Positions 7,799 to 12,547 of a stretch of 12,547 bases of DNA are shown here, one piece after another. Position numbers and translations under genes: made by a program. Origin of the DNA: Verrucomicrobiota bacterium (GTDB taxonomy: Bacteria; Verrucomicrobiota; Verrucomicrobiia; Limisphaerales; UBA1100); assembly GCA_028872685.1 (NCBI GenBank), contig JAPKEI010000043.1, positions 1-12,547 on the forward strand. Direction: 5' to 3'. The notes beneath the pieces were generated by a model that worked only from the letters and a program-made list of their open reading frames with translations, had not been told where the DNA came from and ran no database searches. Each line of letters opens with the position of its first letter. The stretch's first letter is position 1.

Positions 7799-8554
7799 GT
7801 GCATCCGGTTGCATTTACGATTAGCGGGTTGACGGTTCATTGGTACGGTATTTTGCTGGCCTCGGGCTTTATGCTGGGATTGTGGACGGCTGGGCGGCGC
7901 GGGATGAAGATCGGCCTCAACGCGGAGGATCTCTCCAACCTCGTGCTGTGGATTTTCGTTTGCGGCATTGCCGGTGCCAAGTTGCTGTACGTCATCAACG
8001 AAGGCGACACTGGCAAACCACTCAAGGAATTGCTCTTCCAACGCTCCGGCTTGGTGTTCCACGGGGCGCTCATTGGCGCGAGCGCAGCCATCATTATTTT
8101 CACGCGCGTGAAAAAAATGCCCGTGTGGGCCACCTTCGATGCCCTCGCGCCGAGCATCGCGCTGGGACACGCCTTCGGGCGGCTGGGCTGTTTTATGACC
8201 GGCTGTTGTTATGGAAAAACCTGCGCGTTGCCGTGGGCGGTAACGTTTCCCGATGGCCACCCCACCCATCCCGGCAATGTCCATCCCACTCAAATTTATG
8301 AATCGCTGCTAAATTTTTCGCTCTACGCTGGACTGGCGCTTTTATTTCGCAAACGCAAATTCGACGGGCACGTCTTCGCCGCGTATTTGCTCGGATACGC
8401 GGTCATTCGCTTTGGCATTGAGTTTTTGCGTGACGACCCACGCGGCAACACGCTGGGCGGTTTGGCTCCGGGTCAACTCATCAGCATCGGCTTGGTCATC
8501 GCCGGTGGTATATTGTGGGCCAAGCTGCGAAGCCATCCCTTGAAAGAGGTATGA
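7799..8554 (+). CDS. lgt: prolipoprotein diacylglyceryl transferase Lgt
   Basis: Lgt moves a diacylglyceryl group from phosphatidylglycerol to the lipobox cysteine of prolipoproteins, the first step of lipoprotein maturation, in the inner membrane. I chose GTG 7799 because it gives MHPVAFTISGLTVHWYG, the canonical Lgt N-terminus; an in-frame GTG at 7775 would add eight residues, and neither has a clear Shine-Dalgarno. The 251-residue product has about six or seven hydrophobic segments. Known motifs are VFHGALIG (86-93), with the essential-type His88, the signature HAFGRLGCFMTGCCYGK (124-140), HPTQIYE (162-168) and RFGIEFLRDDPRG (204-216). The GCF/GCCYG form replaces the GN-F form of the E. 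coli enzyme; I recall it as common in Bacteroidetes, deltaproteobacteria and Verrucomicrobia. The stop overlaps the next gene by 4 bases (ATGA), so lgt and the pseudouridine synthase gene are probably one transcript. Confidence 0.96.
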   Translation: MHPVAFTISGLTVHWYGILLASGFMLGLWTAGRRGMKIGLNAEDLSNLVLWIFVCGIAGAKLLYVINEGDTGKPLKELLFQRSGLVFHGALIGASAAIIIFTRVKKMPVWATFDALAPSIALGHAFGRLGCFMTGCCYGKTCALPWAVTFPDGHPTHPGNVHPTQIYESLLNFSLYAGLALLFRKRKFDGHVFAAYLLGYAVIRFGIEFLRDDPRGNTLGGLAPGQLISIGLVIAGGILWAKLRSHPLKEV

Positions 8555-9489
8555 GCCGCCGCGAAACACTGCGCGTCGAGACCTCGCAACCCAAGGCGCG
8601 GCTGGACAAATTTTTGCAGGAGCACTTTCCTGAAACCTCGCGCGGCACATTCCAGCGCCTTATCGAAAACGGTGACGTGCAAGTAGGTGGCGAACAAACC
8701 AAAGCCACCCACCACCCGCGCGCGGGCGAAGCGATCACCATCGAATGGCCCGAGCCCATCGCCGCCGAGGCATTGCCAGAAGACATCCCGCTGGAAATCC
8801 TTTTTGAGGATAATGATTTGCTCGTGCTCAACAAATCTGCCGGGCTCGTGGTACACCCCGCCGCCGGTCACGACACCGGCACATTGGTGAACGCGCTGCT
8901 GCATCATTGCAACGGACAACTCAGCGGAATCGGCGGCGTGGCGCGTCCGGGCATTGTGCATCGACTGGACAAAGACACCAGCGGCTGCATCGTGGTGGCC
9001 AAGAACGACACCGCGCACCTCGCGCTCTCCGTGCAGTTTGCCGAACGCACCACCACCAAAATCTATCACGCCCTCGTGTGCGGCCAACCCTCCAAGCCAA
9101 AGCACACAGTGAAAGAGCCGTTAGCGCGCCATCCGGTACATCGCAAAAAAATCGCCATCACGCCCAATGGCCGCGAAGCGCACACAGATTTTCGTGTGCT
9201 GGAAAAACTCAATCACTCCGCGCTGATGGAATCTACATTGCACACCGGCCGCACACACCAAATCCGCGTGCACCTCCAGCACCTCGGCTGCCCTGTGGTG
9301 GGCGATGCCGTCTACGGTGGCCGCCCCGCCCGCGCTTTCACCCAAGCCACCGGCTACACCGCCCCGCGCCAAATGCTGCACGCTTTTTCATTGGGCTTCG
9401 ATCACCCCTCCAGCAGTAAACGCCTCACGCTGGAATCGCCCTTCCCGGAAGATTTTTCCAAGGCGATGGACTTTTTGAAGATTCGCTAA
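8551..9489 (+). CDS. rluD: RluD/RluA-family large-subunit pseudouridine synthase
   Basis: The family isomerises specific uridines to pseudouridine in 23S rRNA; the RluD subgroup modifies helix 69. The 312-residue product has an N-terminal S4 RNA-binding domain (about 10-70; ARLDKFLQEHFPETSRGTFQRLIENG) followed by the catalytic domain. The catalytic motif HRLDKDTSG (137-145) contains Asp140, and GRTHQIRVHLQHLG (243-256) and VVGDAVYGG follow. The domain order and length fit RluD, but RluA/RluC-like specificity cannot be excluded from sequence alone. I chose ATG 8551, which overlaps the lgt stop (ATGA). A purine stretch GAGG lies only one base before it, too close for a normal site, so coupling to lgt translation is likely. 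GTG 8515, preceded by GGTGG, would add 12 residues and is a real alternative. Its gene function is unrelated to Lgt. Confidence 0.93.
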   Translation: MSRRETLRVETSQPKARLDKFLQEHFPETSRGTFQRLIENGDVQVGGEQTKATHHPRAGEAITIEWPEPIAAEALPEDIPLEILFEDNDLLVLNKSAGLVVHPAAGHDTGTLVNALLHHCNGQLSGIGGVARPGIVHRLDKDTSGCIVVAKNDTAHLALSVQFAERTTTKIYHALVCGQPSKPKHTVKEPLARHPVHRKKIAITPNGREAHTDFRVLEKLNHSALMESTLHTGRTHQIRVHLQHLGCPVVGDAVYGGRPARAFTQATGYTAPRQMLHAFSLGFDHPSSSKRLTLESPFPEDFSKAMDFLKIR

Positions 9490-9492
9490 AAC

Positions 9493-9520
9493 AAGCGAAA
9501 ATCCTAGTTTTTCTGCTTTT
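9493..9520 (+). terminator. weak terminator-like hairpin after the pseudouridine synthase gene
   Basis: AAGC plus GAAAA (9493-9501) can pair with TTTTC plus GCTT (9509-9518) with a single bulged T, around a short loop TCCTAGT. The 3' arm runs into TTTTATT. The stem is short and AT-rich, so it would be an inefficient terminator; it lies just after the stop at 9487-9489 and before pgk. Confidence 0.3.
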
Positions 9521-9558
9521 ATTGAGTCATCGGGTGCGCTATCCTCCGCGCCCCGTTT

Positions 9559-10779
9559 ATGCCGAAACTGACTGTTAACGACCTGAATTTGCAGGGAAAA
9601 CGCGTATTTACGCGGGTGGACTACAATGTGCCGATGGAGGAATCCGGCAGCACGATGGTCATCAATGATGACACACGCATCCGCGCCACGTTGCCCACGC
9701 TGAAAGCGCTCATTGAAAAAGGCGCGCGCATCGTCCTTGCCGCGCATCTTGGCCGGCCCAAAGGCGAGCGCGTGGCTTCGATGAGCCTACGACCGGTGGC
9801 CGATAAACTCGCCGAACTCCTCGAGCAACCCGTGGCATTCGCCGATGATTGCGTGGGTGAGATCGCTCAGGTCGCGATTAACAATTTAGAAAACGGCGAA
9901 ATCCTGCTGCTGGAAAACGTCCGATACCATTCCTGCGAAGAGGCCAACGGATCCGACTTCGCCGAACAACTCGCGGCCCACGTGGATGTATTTGTAAACG
10001 ACGCCTTTGGCGCGGCACATCGCGCGCACGCGTCAACAGTGGGAATCGCGGAAGTCATCAACGCGCGCGGCGGCCAATGCGCGGCGGGTTTGTTGATGGA
10101 ACGCGAACTGCAATTTCTCGGCGAAGAATTGGATGCACCGGACAAGCCTTTCGTGGTCATCCTCGGCGGCGCGAAAGTGTCGGATAAAATCAAAGTCATC
10201 GATCGCTTAATCGAAAAGGCCGACACGATTTTGATTGGCGGCGCGATGGCCTACACCTTCAAGCTTGCGCTCGGCAAGTCCGTAGGCAACTCGCTGGTGG
10301 AACCGGATAAAGTTGATATCGCCCAAGCCGCACTGGACAAAGCCGCCGACCGCGACGTGGAATTTCTGTTGCCGAACGATAATTTAATTTCACAAATGAA
10401 TGATGGCGAGTGGGCCAACCCCGTGGTGAACAGTGCCGAGGACATCCCCGATGGCCGCGAAGGCGTGGACATCGGACCCGCCACCGCCGCGCGTTACGCC
10501 GAGGCCATCACCGGCGCGAAAACAATTTTGTGGAATGGCCCGATGGGAATTTTTGAGGACGCCCGTTTTGCCAAAGGCACGATGGCCGTAGCCGTAGCCG
10601 TGGCGGCCGCCACAGGCGCGGGTGCGGTGAGCATCATCGGCGGCGGCGACAGCGTGAAGGCGCTGAACCAAAACGGTTTGGCCGGACAAGTCACTTTTAT
10701 GAGCACCGGCGGCGGCGCCAGCCTCGAATTCCTCGAGGGCAACGAATTGCCCGGCGTAGCCGCGCTTTCTGAAAAATAA
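9559..10779 (+). CDS. pgk: phosphoglycerate kinase
   Basis: Pgk interconverts 1,3-bisphosphoglycerate plus ADP and 3-phosphoglycerate plus ATP in glycolysis and gluconeogenesis, in the cytosol. The 406-residue product has the usual two-domain length. Substrate-side motifs are RVDYNVP (19-25), DDTRIRATLPT (37-47), AAHLGRPKG (61-69) and VNDAFGAAHRAHAST (146-160). The nucleotide-side motifs are GGAKVSDK (203-210), WNGPMGIFE (325-333), GGGDS (361-365) and STGGGASLEFLEG (382-394). Nothing essential is missing. The ATG has no Shine-Dalgarno in front (CCGCGCCCCGTTT). A possible -10 TATCCT (9540-9545), with a poor -35 TTTTAT (9517-9522), would give a leader of only a few bases; this is weak. tpiA follows after 9 bases and secG after that, a gene order seen widely in bacteria, so a pgk-tpiA-secG operon is likely. 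Confidence 0.98.
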   Translation: MPKLTVNDLNLQGKRVFTRVDYNVPMEESGSTMVINDDTRIRATLPTLKALIEKGARIVLAAHLGRPKGERVASMSLRPVADKLAELLEQPVAFADDCVGEIAQVAINNLENGEILLLENVRYHSCEEANGSDFAEQLAAHVDVFVNDAFGAAHRAHASTVGIAEVINARGGQCAAGLLMERELQFLGEELDAPDKPFVVILGGAKVSDKIKVIDRLIEKADTILIGGAMAYTFKLALGKSVGNSLVEPDKVDIAQAALDKAADRDVEFLLPNDNLISQMNDGEWANPVVNSAEDIPDGREGVDIGPATAARYAEAITGAKTILWNGPMGIFEDARFAKGTMAVAVAVAAATGAGAVSIIGGGDSVKALNQNGLAGQVTFMSTGGGASLEFLEGNELPGVAALSEK

Positions 10780-10788
10780 TTTTAACGA

Positions 10789-11544
10789 ATGAATAAAGAC
10801 CGAAAATTAATTGTCGCAGGAAACTGGAAAATGAAGAAAACCGTGGCCGAAGCCACGGAACTGGTGGACGGCCTCAAGCTCGAACTCGCCAATCAAACAG
10901 AAGTGGACGTGGTGCTGTGCCCGCCCTTCACCGCGTTGGAGAGAGTGTCGGTGGCCATTCGCGAAACTCGCATCCGCCTTGGCGCACAAAATATGAGCGA
11001 GCAAGATTACGGTGCATTCACCGGCGAGATTGCCGCTGGAATGTTGCGCGAGTTGCTGGTGCACTTTGTGATTCTCGGCCATTCCGAGCGGCGCGCGATC
11101 CAAAAGGAAAGCGATGCCCTCGTGAACGCCAAGGCTAAAGCCGCGCTGGCGGCGGGTCTCAAGCCGATTGTTTGCGTGGGCGAAACGCTCGCCCAACGCG
11201 AGGCCAACCAAACCGAGGAAGTGGTGGGCGAACAAATTCGCGGCAGCCTTACAGGGTTGACGGATGACCAGTTGCGCGACACCATCATCGCTTACGAGCC
11301 CGTGTGGGCAATCGGCACCGGCAAGACCGCCACGACCGAACAGGCGCAAGCCGCGCACGCGTTCATCCGCGGCCAGTTGCCCGCCAGTGTGTCCGCCGAA
11401 GTGCGGATCCAATACGGCGGCAGCGTGAAGCCCGACAACGCACGCGAGCTGATGAGCCAACCCGACGTGGACGGCGCACTCGTGGGTGGCGCGTCACTAG
11501 AAGCAAAAAGTTTTATTGAAATTATTACCAACACACTCAATTAA
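10789..11544 (+). CDS. tpiA: triosephosphate isomerase
   Basis: TpiA interconverts dihydroxyacetone phosphate and glyceraldehyde 3-phosphate, next to the Pgk step in the same pathway. The 251-residue product is of standard size, and the TIM-barrel motifs are complete: GNWKMKKT (11-18) with the catalytic Lys14 of the AGNWKM motif, ILGHSERR (95-102) with catalytic His98, AYEPVWAIGTGKTAT (168-182) with catalytic Glu170 and the flexible loop, QYGGSV (208-213), and DGALVGGASL (228-237). The start at ATG 10789 is fixed by the conserved N-terminus; the preceding bases (AATAATTTTAACGA) contain no ribosome-binding sequence. It sits 9 bases after pgk and 9 bases before secG, so all three are probably transcribed together. 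Confidence 0.98.
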   Translation: MNKDRKLIVAGNWKMKKTVAEATELVDGLKLELANQTEVDVVLCPPFTALERVSVAIRETRIRLGAQNMSEQDYGAFTGEIAAGMLRELLVHFVILGHSERRAIQKESDALVNAKAKAALAAGLKPIVCVGETLAQREANQTEEVVGEQIRGSLTGLTDDQLRDTIIAYEPVWAIGTGKTATTEQAQAAHAFIRGQLPASVSAEVRIQYGGSVKPDNARELMSQPDVDGALVGGASLEAKSFIEIITNTLN

Positions 11545-11547
11545 GGA
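11543..11547 (+). promoter_or_regulatory. Shine-Dalgarno of secG
   Basis: AAGGA overlaps the tpiA stop codon and ends six bases before the secG ATG. It is the clearest ribosome-binding sequence in the window and confirms the secG start. Confidence 0.6.
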
Positions 11548-11553
11548 AAACCA

Positions 11554-12054
11554 ATGGAAATTCTAGACCTCACCCTCACGATCATTTTATTTTTGCTCGG
11601 TCTGTTCCTCATCCTGCTCGTACTCGTGCAGTTGCCAAAAAAAGAAGCCGGCCTCGGCACGGCCTTTGGCGGCGGTACGACCGACGCCCTCTTTGGCGCC
11701 GGCGCCGGCAACGTGCTCACCCAGCTCACCAAATATTGCACCTTTCTGTTTCTGGTGCTCTGCCTTGTGCTCGCCATGATGAGCAAGCGCGACAGCGAAA
11801 CAAACACGGCCAGCACGGATAAAGGCAAAGCAAAGGCACAGAAACCCGTCGCTCCAATTGGCGAAGGCAGCGGAGCCGCGATTCCGCCAAACTCGACCAA
11901 TGGTGGCAGCACCGTCTTAATTCCTCCCACCGCACCCAACGCGCCCCTCACCAATAATCCTGCACAGCCCTCCACTAATCAACCCACACAACCTTCCACA
12001 AACCCGCCAGCCACTGCTCCTGCGACGGGCGATGGTGGAGAAGATAAAAAGTAA
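11554..12054 (+). CDS. secG: preprotein translocase subunit SecG with extended C-terminal tail
   Basis: SecG is the small auxiliary subunit of the SecYEG channel and helps SecA-driven protein export across the inner membrane. The first ~78 residues are a standard SecG: a first membrane segment at about 5-26 ending in LVLVQ, the conserved loop KKEAGLGTAFGGGTTDALFGAGAGNVLTQLTK (29-60), and a second membrane segment at about 61-76. Residues 79-166 form a low-complexity tail, first Lys/Ser/Thr-rich and then Pro/Asn/Thr-rich (for example QPSTNQPTQPSTNPP), ending in acidic and lysine residues. The tail makes the protein about twice the usual length. If topology follows E. coli SecG, the tail is periplasmic; that is inference. 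It has the best Shine-Dalgarno in the window and is the last gene of the pgk-tpiA-secG run. Confidence 0.94.
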   Translation: MEILDLTLTIILFLLGLFLILLVLVQLPKKEAGLGTAFGGGTTDALFGAGAGNVLTQLTKYCTFLFLVLCLVLAMMSKRDSETNTASTDKGKAKAQKPVAPIGEGSGAAIPPNSTNGGSTVLIPPTAPNAPLTNNPAQPSTNQPTQPSTNPPATAPATGDGGEDKK

Positions 12055-12105
12055 CTCTACAACCAAAGCCAAGTAGACCAAGGTATAGGTGGTGAACTTC
12101 AAACC

Positions 12106-12121
12106 GCGTCCGGCGAGACGC
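12106..12121. terminator. hairpin between convergent secG and ABC ATPase genes
   Basis: GCGTC (12106-12110) and GACGC (12117-12121) are perfect inverted arms around a six-base loop CGGCGA. It lies in the 77-base gap between secG and the opposing ABC gene. On the + strand a T-rich stretch (TTTATTTT) follows about nine bases later, so it is at best a weak terminator. On the - strand no U-tract follows. Confidence 0.3.
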
Positions 12122-12131
12122 CTCAGCACGT

Positions 12132-12547
12132 TTATTTTGCCACGCGTTGTTTGATAGAATCGATGCTGTCGCGTGGGATGGCGTCGATGAGCCGTTGGGT
12201 GTAGTCCTCGGTGGGGTTGGCGTAGATGGCTTCGGCACTGCCGTGTTCCACGATTTTTCCGGCGCGCATGACTGCCATGGTGTCCGCCATAAATTTGACA
12301 ACGCTGAGATCGTGGCTGATGAAAATGTATGTGAGGTTGCGCCGCGCTTGGAGTTCTTTTAATAAATTCAAAACCTGTGCTTGCACGGAGACGTCCATCG
12401 CGCTGACGGCTTCATCGCACACAATGAACTCTGGCTCGAGCGACAGGGCACGCGCCACACAGACGCGCTGGCGTTGGCCGCCGGAAAATTCGTGCGGATA
12501 ACGGCGCAGAAAGTGCGGTTCCAAATCCACCTCCTCCAGCAACGCCG
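12132..12547 (-). CDS. oligopeptide/dipeptide-type ABC transporter ATP-binding protein (N-terminal part outside the window)
   Basis: The frame remains open through the right edge; only the last ~137 codons are visible, and the Walker A part is missing. Visible motifs are the ABC signature EFSGGQRQR, Walker B FIVCDEAVSAMD with the D-loop (SAMD), the DVSVQAQ segment typical of peptide importers (OppF/DppF type), and the H-loop FISHDLSVV. These ATPases power uptake of peptides or similar solutes through OppB/C-like permeases. The protein stops soon after NPTEDYTQRLIDAIP. It lacks the longer cysteine-containing C-terminal extension of OppF, and in that it resembles the second half of fused double-ATPase proteins such as YejF. 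The TTG at 12542-12540 is internal to the frame, not a start. The substrate cannot be told from what is visible. Confidence 0.9.
   Translation of the reverse strand, partial: ALLEEVDLEPHFLRRYPHEFSGGQRQRVCVARALSLEPEFIVCDEAVSAMDVSVQAQVLNLLKELQARRNLTYIFISHDLSVVKFMADTMAVMRAGKIVEHGSAEAIYANPTEDYTQRLIDAIPRDSIDSIKQRVAK

Noticed and set aside
8473..9105. Antisense open frame (210 codons) opposite lgt and the pseudouridine synthase gene
   Set aside because: The sense strand encodes two clear enzymes here; the antisense product has no family-like features.
10585..10605. Short tandem repeat GCCGTA-GCCGTA-GCCGTG in pgk
   Set aside because: It encodes an Ala-Val run in a helix of Pgk; too short to be a meaningful repeat element.
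10807..11460. Antisense open frame (217 codons) opposite tpiA
   Set aside because: tpiA is complete with all catalytic residues, and the antisense frame is a codon-bias shadow.

Overview
This window is a compact, GC-rich, largely housekeeping stretch of a bacterial chromosome. It carries ten genes, two of them cut by the window edges, and almost no intergenic DNA. No RNA gene, CRISPR array, insertion sequence, prophage or other mobile element was seen. The gene set fits a Gram-negative bacterium of the PVC group, most likely Verrucomicrobiota: a secreted-type PQQ-like beta-propeller protein, a class of Lgt with a GCF/GCCYG motif, a SecG with a long Pro/Thr/Asn tail, and rarely visible Shine-Dalgarno sequences. 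That placement is inferred from protein style and was not tested by any search.

Left part (1-3757): the 3' part of a PQQ-like beta-propeller gene on the + strand faces a ComEC/Rec2-type DNA-uptake channel gene on the - strand. The ComEC channel region looks intact. Its C-terminal metallo-beta-lactamase-like domain has lost the residues that would bind metal, which is the most interesting observation here.

Middle (3758-7713): pdxJ (vitamin B6 synthesis) and acpS (holo-ACP synthase) form a translationally coupled pair with a 4-base overlap. They are divergent from comEC and run tail to tail into glnD (PII uridylyltransferase/nitrogen sensor), only 4 bases away.

Right part (7714-12131): a divergent intergenic region separates glnD from lgt (lipoprotein diacylglyceryl transferase), which overlaps an rluD-type pseudouridine synthase by 4 bases. 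After a 69-base gap with a weak terminator-like hairpin comes a pgk-tpiA-secG run (two consecutive steps of glycolysis/gluconeogenesis plus a Sec translocon subunit). This run ends against the C-terminal part of an oligopeptide-type ABC transporter ATPase on the - strand (12132-12547, continuing past the edge).

The genes are mostly core functions rather than one pathway: cofactor synthesis, fatty-acid carrier protein activation, nitrogen signalling, lipoprotein maturation and secretion, rRNA modification and central carbon metabolism. I see no convincing new multi-gene system. The points worth a second look are the degenerate ComEC nuclease-like domain, odd C-terminal tails on the beta-propeller protein and SecG, a possible near-leaderless pdxJ start, and a small membrane-like reading frame behind the ABC ATPase gene.
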